A DNA stretch of 64,000 nucleotides from Eudorina sp. 2006-703-Eu-15 (GCA_003117195.1 BDSI01000031.1:285501-349500), one strand, 5' to 3'. Positions 1 to 13,200 are shown, counted from the first letter of the stretch. Notes: generated by a model not told the origin, from the letters alone. A program made the numbers and translations.

Positions 1-2054
1 TCCATAGGATACGTGACAGGACCAGTTCGCCGGATGTTCTGTTATGGACGCTGTGCACCGATAAAGATCCCGGGTGTGTCGGTCTGTATCTGCACCTCGG
101 CTGCAGCCATCAGCTTTACTTGAAGCTGAGGTCCCTGATTGAAGATTGCCGCGTTTTGCTGGTCAAAACTGCGGGTACCGTACTGTTAGCGTCCTCCCCG
201 TTCTGTAACCTGCTGATGTTTGTTCATTGGAACTGTTAGCTACCTGCCGTAACTTACGTGCAAGGTGTACCGCGGGGCACCCAGCACAAATGTTGCGCTG
301 TTGTCGGCGGGGATGGCTGTTCTGTGTGTGCATGATCGGCGGGTCGCATGCTCAATTGCTCAGTCATCCTTCATCGCATGGCCATGAACATTCTGAGCGC
401 GTTATGCCCTGCTAGGACTGTGCGTTACATAGGCAGTATTGAGAGCCGAGCGTGACTTCTCCGTGACATGGAAGCTGGGATGGAGCGTCCGAACGTGACC
501 GAGCAACTTCAACCGCCACCTCGACGGAGGGACGTTGGTGCCCACCTCTGCATCATGTGCAATATTGCAGCATGCCTTGTTAATCATACAAATGCATCCT
601 GTCTGACATTGCACCAGTCAATTCTCTGGGTAGCAGTTCGTCCACAACTAAACTTTGGGCCTTCCTCGGCCGCACACATTGTCGTAGGTGTCGTACAATG
701 GTGGGCCCTACACCTCAAATACAGTGCGAAGCACTATCCCAGCATCTTGAGAAGCTTTTGCCAGCTCTCACCTACTACCTATGCATGTATGAACGTTTAC
801 GCCACGCGCGCGCGGGTGTTTGATTTTCTGGTGGATGGCATCGGTGACGTGTCGATGCCCGAACTTCGTGAGAGTACTAGCTACCGGTACACAGATAGAA
901 ATCCACCTCATTCCGAATCTACGTCCATGAGTTCCGTACGCTTTTCCCAAACATTCACCACTTGCCGTACACATACCGGCACCAGCCATTTTTCCACCAC
1001 CTGAGGCCGTTGAAGCCGAGCGGACTTCTGCAGGTCACTGCTGGCTGCCTCCTCTCCCCCGCGGGGTGTCAGCAGGCAGCTGGCATCCCCGCTTCGGCAT
1101 TTGGAAGGCTCCCCGCAGTGCAGTAGGGGCCGCCGAGCTTGCTGACGGGCGGGCGGAGGTGCACGGCCTGATGGGTCAAAGATGTCGGCTGCGGGCTCTC
1201 TCTACAATACATCCCCCACTGGCGGTGTCACGACTGTTGGTGTCAGCATGGCGGCCGCCATCGGCTCCTTAAGGGGCTGTCATGGCCCCTGGCTAGCTAG
1301 CTGGATCCCCCGGTAATGCCAACCGTGATGCCGTTCGTACGGTGAAGGCACACATCGCGCAGACCCCGACATGCGTCCACTTTTCAGCCGAGGCTATTGG
1401 CCGGCATGCACCTACCTGATCCATCCACCTTGTAAATGCGTGATCCTGGGGCCTGTCTGATGCGCCGTGGTGGCGTGGTTTCGTTCATGCAGTATTGGGT
1501 CAGGAAGCTTTTGCTGTCACCTATGACCCGCGGGGTCCGCTGTAACATCCTTAAGTAAATCAAGTAAGTACCATCAACAGCTGCGAGCCGCCCAACACCC
1601 GAAGTCCCAAACACCACCACCATAATCGAAAGCGGCGGAAGACCACTAGCTAGACCGGGCGGTCGACCGGTAGGGCCCAACGCAGGTAGGGCCCAACGTG
1701 CGACTAGGCCTGGCTGGTTTGGGGTCAGAGGTCAGGTGAGGCGTGTCAAGCTGGACCTTCAACATCCGCTGCCAGGTAGACATCCAACCAACCTGTGTTC
1801 CATTGGGGACTGCGGCGCCACAGCAAGGAACAAGGACGCCGAACCGCCTCCCCCGCCTGGTGTCCTTGATCCTCATTGTGGCGATGTGGGCGCTGTCTGG
1901 AACGCCACGCCACAATGGCCACGCGGTCGTCCCGCAGGTAGGGTGCTAACTCGGCTGCACAACCCAGTGTACGGATCCCTACGCGGTGCGCCGCAGACCT
2001 TCCTTTTGCACAGAATCCCGGCCTTGAACATGGCAAGGTCAAGACCACCAATGT
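1..2054. other. Non-coding stretch, no gene recognised
   Basis: Short open frames occur on both strands but none shows a recognisable domain, a run of compatible splice sites, or the GC-rich codon use of the genes further right. Base composition is mixed and lower in GC than the coding regions. An unrecognised exon of a gene outside the window cannot be excluded. Confidence 0.5.
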
Positions 2055-2059
2055 AAAAA
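2055..2059 (-). terminator. RNA polymerase III terminator of the tRNA
   Basis: On the minus strand a run of five T residues lies about 27 bases past the tRNA 3' end. A T run of four or more just beyond a tRNA is the usual Pol III stop signal. Confidence 0.6.
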
Positions 2060-2085
2060 CAGGACGATTCCAATGACACATAACA

Positions 2086-2157
2086 TGACCCCGGTGGGGA
2101 TTGAACCCACAACCTTCGGATTTGGAATCCGACGCGCCACCATTACGCCACGGAGCC
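2086..2157 (-). tRNA. tRNA-Trp (anticodon CCA)
   Basis: Read on the minus strand, this 72-base segment folds as a complete cloverleaf. The 7-bp acceptor pairs GGCTCCG with CGGGGTC (two G-U pairs). The D arm is GCG/CGC. The anticodon stem TCGGA/TCCGA closes the loop TTCCAAA, giving anticodon CCA (plus-strand 2123-2125). The T arm is GTGGG-TTCAATC-CCCAC. The discriminator base is A and no CCA tail is encoded, as expected for a nuclear gene. No intron interrupts the anticodon loop. A-box and B-box promoter elements lie inside the gene (TGGCGTAATGG and GGTTCAATCCC). A T5 terminator follows. It carries tryptophan to UGG codons in cytosolic translation. Confidence 0.95.
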
Positions 2158-4211
2158 TTCCATATGTACGATTGATAGGGCGCTCCCTTCAGAGGGGCAT
2201 TGATATGCACGGATGACATCGAAGACTCTTCCAGGGATATAATCAATTCTAGTAATTATTTCTGGTTATCTGGTTAAATCAATTAGTCCATTCATTCATT
2301 CAGCCATGTGGCGGTTCACCGCTCCCTACCTTGTGCAGAGCGGAACCGTGTCAGAGCGACGTACTTGGGGAACGCAACAAAGGGATCTGGTCACACTGCG
2401 GGGAGAACAGCTGATTTGAACTTTGAGGGCTTCTTTAGGATGTCGGCAAGTATGCGGGCCTCTAACCGCTTGAATCGCCACAACACGTGTCCCACAGCCT
2501 CCCAGGAGCAGCAGCAATGCAAGGTTGCAAGCTTGCTGCAACAGCTGACCACGGTACAGACCATTGTGATGGCGTCACCCCGCGGACTGCCGTGATAGAT
2601 GACTAACTTGTCACGCCTGTCATGAGGCCTGGAGTGGTGAGGAGTGGTGTCGCCGAGCAAACTTGGACAGCCCGCTGACAGCCCAAGCATGCTAGTCATC
2701 CTGGCCAAGCAGTAGCAGGATGATACTGCAGAGAAGCTTGATAACTGGTATAGCTGCAGTGCTGAGCATGTACTGATCCCTTGCAACTCACACCAGCGCC
2801 ACGACACGGCCCGACACGGCTCAGGTCAAGATTTTTAATTGTTCAATCCTTTCTTGCATGTACTGGATAATGAGCAGGTTGGATAAGAGTTTAAATCGCA
2901 TATTCGAATTTTTCTTGGCACGCAGATTTTGCGTTCTGTGCCTGTGCATACAGGACGGTAAACCAACACAAGAATGTTTGGCCTTTAATATAATGATTAA
3001 GATTAAAGGAAAAACCACAAGAATAACCTTGGCATGGAAATAGCCCTCAAAGACTTGGTGAGCTGTGCGGTACGAGCGGCGTGCGTGCTGCGCATTCATA
3101 AGATATATATGGGCCACAGCGTGGGTACCGACCATCCAGCACACGAAGCTAGAGAAAATAAAAAGCCATTTAAGCACAAATCCATATCAACGCCAGAAGG
3201 CAGGCCAGCGTTGCGTGATGAAGTGACAGGGACGCTTAACTAAATCTGGAAGGGAACCGCTCCCAGCTGCTTTGCCATCAAATGTGCAGCCAAATTACCG
3301 CTGCTGCACCGGACCTACTACTGCCTTCGCCTGCACAGATATGTGCCAGCATGGCAGCTGGACAGACTCGCGTAGCGTGCAACGACACTTCCAAAAAGTT
3401 TGATATGTTGCCGGAACCCCATGTCTTACATTCAGACTCGCCAGTAGGCGAGACGTGTTACTTTATCGATCGTCTCGACGACGGTTGGCCTCCGCCGTGC
3501 GGGTGAGCGCCACGGAGTTCCATCTGCTGATGCTGAAGGCCATTCCTATAATACGATAATTACTGTAAGACTAAGTCTGAGCGGATTTGGGAGCGCAGGT
3601 CCAGGGACGGTGCCTGGGACGGTGCCAATACAACGCTTGAAGGCCTCCTCAGGCTACTTCCAACGCCGACGCTGAAAGACAAGAGGGGCAGAACTGCCTT
3701 GCACATCTTGGTGAGAATTGCCACCGATGCCGCTGCTCCAAAATCTGTGTTTGTTAATCACATCGGCAGTCGCCGTTGGACATGCACGTACATCTCAGAG
3801 TAAGGCTCGCATCCTACCCAGCAACCTACACAGTCCAACACGGCAAACCATGACCGGTCGCGCAATGAGGAGGGGTCAGCAAACCCCTAACCAGCAGCCT
3901 CACATGTGCAAGGGGCGAAACCAGTACCCACATGGCGTTGGTAACACCAGCATATCTTCCCGACCACGCCCGGCCGCGTGCAGGCAGGGGATGCCATGAA
4001 ACCCTGTTTGAAATGCAGCATCACCGCTGCTCGCATTTGAGGGCTGTATGGGTTGACTGGCTGTAAGGCCGGGAGGCTGAAACGTTGCGTCCGAGACACC
4101 AGCCCCTTCCTTCGGCGAACCTGGGCCGTTTCTGCATCCCGCCCGCCCCACTGCATTCCGAATCCCGCCCCTTTGCGCCCCCCTCCCCCCCGCCCCCCCC
4201 CACGTCATCAG
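2158..4211. other. Intergenic or 5' region of the next gene; no gene recognised
   Basis: A markedly AT-rich patch lies at about 2820-3060 and contrasts with the GC-rich coding DNA. No open frame here has recognisable protein features. The missing 5' exons of the gene at 4212-5949 probably lie in the right half, because its first clear exon begins at an acceptor (4210-4211) in phase 0. No start codon with a matching donor could be chosen with confidence. Confidence 0.45.
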
Positions 4212-5949
4212 GTGCACCGCGTGCTCACCCGGGCCTACTTCCCGTCCGCCGTCCAGACCGAGGTGAGGCCCGCGGGAAGCGGATGTGCGGCTGCGTGTGT
4301 GCGTGCGTGCGCGCATTCCGGAAGGAAGCCCAAACGAGGCCGCGGTCTCTCGGCGGCTCGGGCGGGGATTAGGAGCCATGCATACTCGGCCGCACTCCCC
4401 GGGCGGCGGTCAATAAATTCAAATGTCTCGGCGGGCTGCGGCGCCCGGCGGCCGCCGCGGCTGTGGGCAGATGCGCAACCGTGAGACACGGCCACCAACA
4501 GCAAGGACCAATTTCCCTGAGGGATATCGCAGTACGTCATTGCGGATTTAGGGTATGCATCCCTGCATTCGGTGGTATTTACCGATGTAGGTGTCATTCG
4601 AAGCCTGGCGGGGGACCGCATAACGTGTTCACGTCAGGCCCCGTCCCCCACCCTAACTCCCCCCTGTTCTTGGCTCCCACAGGATGAACAGGCTAAGACG
4701 GACTTCCAGCGCGCCGAGTACCTCGGGGAGGCCTTTCCGCGGATGCTACAGGTAGGTGCGTGTCTGATCCCATCCCCCCAAGATCCATCAACCCATGGGT
4801 CACAGGTTGACGCGTCACTGACCTCACTGTACGGCAAAAATCGTACGCATGACGCCGGGAGAAACGACCATCTCGCCTTAGGATAGGGACGGGGAGAGGG
4901 AGGGAGGGTGGGCCGGCAGGCCTACCCTTACTACTTGCCGTTCTCTCATTCGCTGTTTGCCCCCCGCACGGACCCATTCCACGACGCACGGTCCGTCACA
5001 GGCGGGCTTCTCGCCGACGGAGCCCGACGGACAAGGTCGTACCGTCGTACAGATGCTGGCCGACGGCTACCTGGACTTCAGGCGCCAGGTGGAGGCGATG
5101 CGGCGGGGCGGGGTGGCTGACCCCGTCGGGGGCTTCGACCGGGACGGCGACTCGGGGCTGTGCGCCGTGCTGGCGGCGATCCGGGCGGCCCTGGAGGCGT
5201 GCGGCGAGGGCGCGCCGGCCGAGACGACCGCCGTCATGGGGTTCGGCAAGTACCGCGGCCGCCTGCTGAGCGAGATGCCGGCGCACTACATCAAGTGGAT
5301 GTGCAACCAGCCGGGCTTCTTCGACGGCAGGGAGGAACTGCTCGCGGAGCTGCTGCGGCTGGGCATCGTGAGGGCGCCGGAGGCCGGGGAGGCCGAGGCG
5401 GCGGGGCCGGCGGGGGGCGTGGTGGCGGTCCCGGGCTGGGCGCCCAAGACGGCGGAGACCGCGCGGATGACGTTCGGGAAGTACCTGGGGATGCTGGTCA
5501 AGGACATCGACCCGGGGTACGTGGCCTGGATGTGTGCGGAGCCGGGGTTCTTCGACGATACGCCGCGGAAGAGGGCGTTGAAGGGGCAGCTCTTGGCGCT
5601 TGGGATGGTGGCCGAAGTGCCGGGCGGCGGGCTGGCGGCGGTGCAGCGGCGCGTGCCGACCTTGGCCGAGGCGCTGGTGCGGTGCGGCGCGGGCGTGGAC
5701 GACGTTTATGCTGAGTACGAGCAATATGGCGATGAGTACGGCCACGTCGCCTTGGAGGAGGAGGAGGAGGAGGAGGAGGTTGAGGATGGCGGAGAGGGCG
5801 AGCGGGTCGAGGACCCGCGTTCGATGGACTCGGTCGCGACGACCATATTGCAGGGGCAGGGGCAGGGGCAGGGCCTGGAGCAGGGGCAGGAGAAGGGCCT
5901 GGAGCAGAGGCGGTGCGGGGAAGGTGTCGACGAGATGGATCAAGTCTAG
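4212..5949 (+). CDS. Protein with two tandem ExoX-like C-terminal modules (3' exons; 5' end not found)
   Basis: Three exons join in phase 0: 4212-4262, 4683-4751 and 5002-5949 (stop). They give 355 residues of C-terminal sequence. Two copies of a roughly 40-residue module are visible, one with FGKYRGRLLSEMPAHYIKWM and one with MTFGKYLGMLVKDIDPGYVA; each ends in a GFFD motif. This FGKYxGxxxxxxPxxYxxWM pattern is that of the ExoX-like C-terminal domain, a small putative nucleic-acid-linked module found after exonuclease domains and in stand-alone proteins. No DEDD exonuclease core is seen in these exons. The C terminus carries an acidic run of eleven residues (nine Glu, then Val-Glu) and a Gly-Gln/Leu-Glu-Gln repeat. 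Function is unknown; a DNA-related role is only a family-based inference. The start is not assigned: the ATG at 4957 lies in an intron, since the acceptor at 5000-5001 and the upstream exons are phase-consistent. Confidence 0.72.
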
Positions 5950-8900
5950 GCCGGGACGTGTGAAGTTGGAGGAAGCAAGGCCCACACTCGGTGGGCAGGA
6001 CGGCTTCAATCCCCCGTCGTGCAGTGCCGTATTATTGCAGTACGATGTTACCCCATGCGGGCGAATGGGGGCAATGGACTGCGTTGTGTGTGGGGTGGGG
6101 GGGCCCGCACGGACACAACACGTTGTGTCGGATGTCGAGGACACGTCTGGGAGCAATCTGATGGGCGGAGCCGAGGGGGTTGAGTCGTTGAGAAGAAAAA
6201 GCCAGACGCGCTGACGTACCTGGACACTTCCGGGCGCTGAGGGGTTATTACGGTGTCTCGCCACGGGCACAGGTCGTATGCATGCCCTCGCGCTCTTGGG
6301 AAGCTAGGGGGCGGTGCCGCCGTTGCGTTTCCCTTGTTGGGTTTTGAAGGGCTCGGATGGTTGTCGGTTGTCGGTTGTCGGTTGTCGGTTGTCGAGCAGG
6401 GTGTGCAGCAGTGGATAGTCGGCGCTGGCCATTAGCATGGCCCCTGACCTGACCTGACCTAGTCACCTAGAGCTGTGGGGCGTCCGGGCGCCTCCGGAGA
6501 GGAGGTCGGTGCTGCGCGTGCGGCCGCGCCGCCAACGTGTTGCGGTTGGCGGCCCCGCCGGTTGGCTTGGCTTGTGCTACGTGCACACAGCTCTACCCAC
6601 AGCGCAGGTGCGGCGAGATCCTGAAAGGGGTCCGAGGGCTTGTTTACTTGTAGGGTCGCGGACGAGCTGGATGCGCATATGTACATATGGTGTCAGGACG
6701 TGCCGGAAGGTCGGTCGGCGGCAACAAGCGACCGGCTTGCAGCGTTGCAGGTGCATGTTTTTCGTGGTTTGTAGTTCGTTGATTGCTGTTCGTTAGGGAT
6801 TCGCTCTCCGGCAGAGGGGACCTGCCACCCCAGTGGCGGATGACGTGCTTCGCGCTGATTTGCTGATTTGGAACGACGGATTTGCGGTGTACGGCATACG
6901 GTATGCGGGCGGGCGGGTTTGGTCGTCGCCGATCTGGCCGGGGTGAACTCGGATGCCGAGTTCCCAAGTTGCAAGCGCACAGTGTGTTGCGTTGCGTTGC
7001 GTTGTGTTGCATCCGTACGGCACTTCGATCAAAATAAGTATCTTGTGGACACGTGAACACGGGCCGCGGGTGTCGTACAGCAGTCGGGTTTCAGTGGTGT
7101 GCATTGTTTCAACTGGAACAATGCATACACCGTGTGCCGCAGCGGACCTCGAAAACAGAAGCCCCCACACCAGCCACGCACTACGGCACCTTCCGCACAG
7201 CTCAACCTGCTCCGACATGAGGATGAGGGGTTGCTGCTGCGGCCTTTTGCTCGACAATGTTTTCGGATGGGCCCATCAACGATCCTCGTGGGATCGACAT
7301 GTTGAAACCTCGGTCAGCCGCAAGACCCGCCCCACTTGGATCCTGGACCCATGCTGCTGAGTATGATCTCACGTCGTGGGTGTACGATAGCCCTGACCGC
7401 ACCGAAATCCGGCAATGTGTGCAGCCGCAACCGCCGCGGGTTTGTGTGTCTCTGGGCAGCCCCAATCCACACAAGTGACCCCGTCCGGGAGTCTGCTGTT
7501 GAACACTGGCGCTGTAAATAGCATTACAGGACATCCGGGGTTTGTCAGGGGCGAAGTGCAAACGTGCCCACAGATGTTGTCCTTTTGTCAAGCCACACCC
7601 TTGAAAACACGCCTCGTCAACATTCGTATCAATATCAAGACACATCAGAAGTGCCCGTAAAGCGTCTTCGACTCAGCGTCCGTACACAACACGACACGCG
7701 GGTGGATCACCGACGGTCCCATGGGTCAGTCTGCGGTGGCGTCGGGACGGGCGAAACACCCTCTGGCGCCGGGCCGAGAGTCGTGCAAGGGCGCCGCAAG
7801 AATCGCCGCCGTCGGCCCACAACGCACGGGGGATGCAACAACTGCCAACCGCCAACTGCCAACCGCCAACTGTGCACAGGCCGCTGAGCGCCAACCACAT
7901 CCGCAGTCCAACGCTTGATCGCAGCCGCGGCGAGAAGGGGCCGCGAGGAGCCGTTCCTGATCAGGCAGCGCCGTTCGGATAGGGTCGGATGGAAGATTGT
8001 TGCAAACAACGCAACGCAACGCATGGTGCAAGCGCGTAGATAAAACCCTGCTGTTCAATGGCATAAAGGCCCCCGCCCGGGCACAAAGGCCGTGTCGATA
8101 GTCTCGCGCCGTCGTCCCAGAGTCGCGATGCCGTCGTCCGGACTGCAGCTTGCGGCCGCTAACCAACCCCCCATCCAACACCCTTCGAGCGCCGGCTGAC
8201 TGCCAACCAGCCAAAACACAGAGAGACCGACCGACCGACCAACAAAGGGATACTTGGACTGATCGACGCCGCCAATGGGCGAAGCACGAGCACGAATGGG
8301 CAGCTGAGTGGCGCGGATGGCGCCCTTCTACCGCCGGCACCGAAATAACTGCCGCCTGCCGAGGCCTGCCGCAACTGCACTCCTCGCCACCGCCCGCCGG
8401 AGTATCCCCCAACACCTCCTCACTCCCAGCCGCTCACCACTGGCTCACCAGCCAAGAACCGCCTTACTTTCGACCCCCCACCCCGCGCGCGCCGCATGCG
8501 CCCTGACTCCGCAAGCCATCAGACCGGCAGCGGCAGCTCGTCTGCGTCTGAAAGCAAGACGGCAGCGGTGTACGGACAGATTGTCCTCCCAGAAAGCCTT
8601 GCCGAGGGGCACGGCCTCGCGGCCTGCCAGTTCAATCGCGTAATAGGGCGAACACACACACCCTCGGACGGGTCTCTTATATAAACACACACACACCCTT
8701 TCTCGCGGCTCAGTTCCTTTTCACACACACCCCGACAATCCCCTGTCCCCGCGACCACAGAGAGGGGGTCCACCGTCTTGCCACAACTGCACGGCGTCAT
8801 TTGACCGCAATCGTACATTCGTACACACAGAGGCGCATGGCAGGCGCACAACACAGCCAGCACCCCCCCCGCCAGAAGCGGACGTGCTGCCGCACCGTAT

Positions 8901-9220
8901 TAACCTGGTCTCCTTATGGGTATGTTGTTTTCTTTCTTCTGCTTGGAAACCCGTTCTCCAACACCCGCACTCCATCCACACCTTTCATGTACACACGCAG
9001 ATACAGCCCCCCCCCACACACACACATGCACACAAGCCACGCACATCAAACCACGGGCTGGACTTTTTCAGTCCCGCGGCCGCCGCCAACTCCACACAGA
9101 GCCGCCAAGAATCTCATAAATCCGCCGTTGCTATCAAAGATCCGACCCGACCCAATGCGATCCGATCCGAACAGATCCGGTCCCAAAACAGATCCGGTCC
9201 CAAAGCAAAATCCGATCCGA
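5950..9220. other. Intergenic region between two 3' gene ends; no gene recognised
   Basis: The region lies between the stop of the plus-strand gene (5949) and the stop of the minus-strand VIT-VWA gene (9221), so it should contain both 3' UTRs. Short direct and inverted runs are frequent, such as GTTGCG repeats at about 6985-7010 with their complement near 8010-8030, and CAACTGCCAACCGC repeats at 7841-7872. No open frame shows a domain or a coherent exon series. Confidence 0.5.
6359..6394. repeat. Heptamer tandem repeat (GGTTGTC)n, about five copies
   Basis: A perfect 7-base unit is repeated about five times in the 3' flank of the ExoX-like gene. The unit is not the TTTTAGGG telomere repeat of Chlamydomonas-type algae. 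Confidence 0.85.
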
Positions 9221-10200
9221 TCAGAGCAGCCCCGAGATCTTCAAGATGGCCGCCGGGGCCGACATGCCGCACCCCGACACGGGCGGCCACTTGCGGTCCA
9301 GCCAGCCGAACGCCCGCGCCTCCAGTGCCACCCAGGCCAGCCGCTGGCTGCCGTACTTGGCCCGCAGCAGCGCCAGTGCCATCACGGTGCTCCACTCGGG
9401 TCCGGACACCGCGCCCCGCAGGGCCTGCTCCTTGAGGCCCGTGAGGCTGTCCCGGGTGCGGGCCTCGCGGGCCTCCGCCGCGTTCTTCTCGAGCTGGGTC
9501 AGTTGCCGGGGGCCGCCTGCGGGGTGAGGGTGAGGTGATGGGGATGATGATGATTATGATTATGATTAAGGGGAGGACGAGGAGGCAGATGAGGAGGAGG
9601 CAGAGGAGGAGGAGGCAGAGGAGGAGGAGGAGGCAGACGAGGAGGAGGAGGAGGAGGAGGAGGCAGAGGAGGAGGAGGAGGAGGAGGGCGAAAGGGAGGA
9701 GGGGGATGAGTCATCCCGGATGACCTGACCATGAGGCCATGACACATAACTCGGGCGGGTTGCTCGCTAAACCTTACAGTCCCATATCCGGTACAGATAC
9801 AGGTGTATGTGTGTGTGCATCTAATTCGACCGGCAACGCGGGATTGAGTGACGTAAAATGGACGTGGCAGCGTCGAACAGTGGCCCGTACGCGCAACGTG
9901 TACACTGTACAGCCACATATCTGTACAGACACATAGCGGGTATCCCACTAAACCATCCACACAGTAAGGACGATGAGATCCGCCTGTGTAAGCACATGGG
10001 ATGTACGGGGCCAGATGCAGAGGTGCCTTCCGCCCCTGGCCGGGTCGCCACCTACCCAGCACGGGCAGCACCAGGTTCCGGCCGTTGCTGATGACCAGCT
10101 CCTCCAGCTCCGGAACCGCCGGCCAGCTCCCGTCCGCCAATTGCATGGCCGCCAACCGCCCCAACACCGTCAGCTGATGCGCCTCCGCCACCGCCGCCGG
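9221..10200 (-). other. C-terminal VWA5/PARP4-type module
   Basis: The motif LAAMQLADGSWPAVPELEEL ends exon 10056-11226. It is followed in the last exon by EWSTVMALALLRAKYG, LAWVALEARAFGWL and the stop. This matches the C-terminal module of vertebrate VWA5A and PARP4 (a DGSW strand followed by a W-T-x-ALA helix and a final WL segment). It is strong support for the family assignment, and shows that the 3' end of the gene is complete. Confidence 0.8.
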
Positions 10201-13200
10201 CGTCAGCGGCGGCGCGAACGGACCCATCGTCGGTTTCAGCGGCGGCGGAGGCTGCTGCTGCTGCTGCTGTTGCTGCAGCGTCGGCGGCGGCGGAGCAGCC
10301 GCCGCCGCCGCCGCCGCGGCGGCGGCGACGCTGACGGCGCCGCCGGTGGGGGGCAGGTCGTGCGCGTCGAGGGCGGAGGGCCGGCGGCTGCCTGTGTACG
10401 GACTGCCGGCGCCGCTGCCTGAGAAGCGGTACGTCAGCAGCGTCGCCACATCCGGGCTTATGGCCGCAACGGGGGCGAGCCCGAGGGCACTGGCCCGGCG
10501 GGCCGCCTGGACGCTGCCGGCGATTGCGCCCGACAGTTCCTGCAGCGCCGAGGACAGCCGGCGCGACTTGGCCTTGGACAGGCCACGACCCGCGGCGGCG
10601 GCGGCGGCGGCGGTGCCGCTGGCTGAGACGGCGGCGGATCGCGGCGCCGTCGGCTGCTGCTGCTGCTCCGAGTCGGACGCGCCGCTGGACGGATCCGCGG
10701 CGATGGCGGCCGCCGTCGCCGCCGCCGCCGCGGGGTGCGGCGGCGCAACCTTATGGGCTGCCGCCGCCGCCGTCGCCGTTGTTGCGGCGGCGGCGGCATT
10801 CGCCGCGGCCGCAGCCGGCGGCTGCGCACCACCACCGCCGCCGCCGCCGCTGCCCAAACTCGGCACCATCACCTCGGGCTGCATCGACAGGGAGGAGGTC
10901 ATGAGGGCCAGAAGCTCCGGCGGCAGCTCCAGACCGCCCGCCGCCCCGACGGAGGGTTGTCCCACCGCCCCCGACGCGGGTGCCTGCCCCAGGCCCTGCG
11001 CGCCGGCCTGCGCCTGGGCCGCCGACGCCGGGAACGTGGCGGCGGTGTGGTACGGCGGCGACGCTGCGCCGGTCTGCGGCGGCGCGTCCTTGGCGGCCGC
11101 CGCCAGCGCTGACATGACGGGCGCCGGCCAGGCGAAGGGGAAGCGGTGGTCGGGGGGTTTGGCGGTTCCGGTGGTCTGGAGGGTCTGCACCGTCAGGCCG
11201 CGGTTGTTGGTCAGCGTCATGGAGACCTGCCGGGAGCAGCAGCAGCAACGGACAACGGTGTGAACCAGGGTTTACAGGGGTAGTTTGATTGTGGTTTCAG
11301 CATGGTTTAAGGCCATGTGAAGCAGGTGTGGTGTGAAGGGGTGCTGACATGCTCCAGGGAACGTTGAAGAAGAGGGAGGCGGGGAGGGAGGCGGCGGGCG
11401 CGGAGGGCACCCAAAGGATTAATAAAGGAAGGAAGAAAACGTGTGGGAGCTGGGGACAAGCTGGGGAGCTGGGCAGTTGGGCAGTTTCCCCGCTTGTGAC
11501 ATTTGAGCCCCTCATCCCAAGCATCCCAAACGACGATCCAGGCGGGGCTGTCGAGGGCGGGAGGCTGCGGTTTGGTTTGGTTATTGGTTTGGTTCCCCGC
11601 GGCGCTGGCGTATCGACCCACGGGTCGCTCCGCCGCCCTCCCTCACCAGCGCCATGGCCGTGAAGGGCGTCACCAGGTTGAACGCCCGCGCCTTCTGGGT
11701 CGCCTTCCGCCGGGCCGCCCGCTGCTGCGGCGTCACGCGCACGGGGGGCCACCCGGCCGATGCGGCCGCGGCCGCGGCCGCCGCCGCCGCCGCGACGGCC
11801 GCGGCGCCGCTGGCGGTGAGGCTGGGTACGGCGCCGCTGAGGGTGCCGCTGGTGTGCGTCTGCGAGGCGGACCGGCCGCCGCCGCCACCGCCGCCTCCGC
11901 CTCCGCCGGGGCCGGCGGCGCCGCTGGCGGTGTTGGCGCCGGTGCCCCCGGGGGGTGCAACACGGGAGACTGCGAGGGGGACTTCCTTGAGCAGGCCGGT
12001 GATCTCGCTGCGGGGAGGTGGGCCGTGGGGCGGGGCGGGGAGGAGGAGGGAAACCGTGATTGTTTCGCGATTTCGCTATCTGTATTGACAAAAAGGAGGG
12101 AAACCGTAAGACGCAGGGGAAGGGGGGTGGCTGGCGGATGAGGGAGGACCGCGACACAGCGGCGGCGGCGGCGGCGGCGGCAGCGGTGGCGGCGCATCAC
12201 CGGCGAGGGGCCACCTCCGCGCCACCACCACCACCACCCCCACCATCCGCACAACGGCCCACATATGACCCACCGCACCTTCCAGCACCAACATGTGGCA
12301 CCTTCCAGCACCAACATGTGGCACCTTCCAGCACCAACATGTGGCACCTTCCAGCACCAACATGTGGCACCTTCCAGCACCAACATGTGGCACCTTCCAG
12401 CACCAACATGTGGCACCTTCCAGCACCAACATGTGGCACCTTCCAGCACCAACATGTGGCACCTTCCAGCACCAACATGTGGCACCTTCCAGCACCAACA
12501 TGTGGCACCTTCCAGCACCAACATGTGGCACCTTCCAGCACCAACATGTGGCACCTTCCAGCACCAACATGTGGCACCTTCCAGCACCAACATGTGGCAC
12601 CTTCCAGCACCAACATGTGGCACCTTCCAGCACCAACATGTGGCACCTTCCAGCACCAACATGTGGCACCTTCCAGCACCAACATGTGGCACCTTCCAGC
12701 ACCAACATGTGGCACCTTCCAGCACCAACATGTGGCACCTTCCAGCACCAACATGTGGCACCCACGGCCGCGGCACAGCACCGCAGCACCCACCCACAGC
12801 GCGACAGCAGACAGAGCTGCTGTCGTACCCACCTCATGGCGCACAGCACGGGCAGCAGCTGCCCCGACGTCCTCATCCTCGGGTCCACTGACACCTCCAT
12901 GTGCGCCGGCCGGCCGTTGGGCCACACGCCGTGCAGCTCCAGAGCCGCCCCTGGAGCCATCTTGCTCAGCCGCACCAGCAGCGACAGCGGCTCACTCAGC
13001 GGCAGCGCGGGCGGCAGCTTGGCGGGAACCTGCTCGCGGATGACCGACCCACGGGCCACCAGCCGCAGCTCCCGCAGGTAGCGGCCGTTGACGGCGCAGG
13101 AGGTCGCGAGCACCAGGCAGGAGCTCAGCTCCAGGGGGGAGGACACCACCTGCGGGGGGGAGGGAGGGAGGGCGGAGGGGCGAGGAAAGGCGGGAAAGGT

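Noticed and set aside
468..1004. 178-codon open frame near the left edge
   Set aside because: No domain, no splice context and codon use unlike the real genes in the window.
9535..10835. Arg-rich and Pro-rich open frames on both strands
   Set aside because: They are shadows of purine or GCC-rich low-complexity DNA opposite or beside the VIT-VWA exons.
12276..12758. CRISPR-like array
   Set aside because: Units are contiguous with no unique spacers, and the DNA is eukaryotic nuclear sequence.
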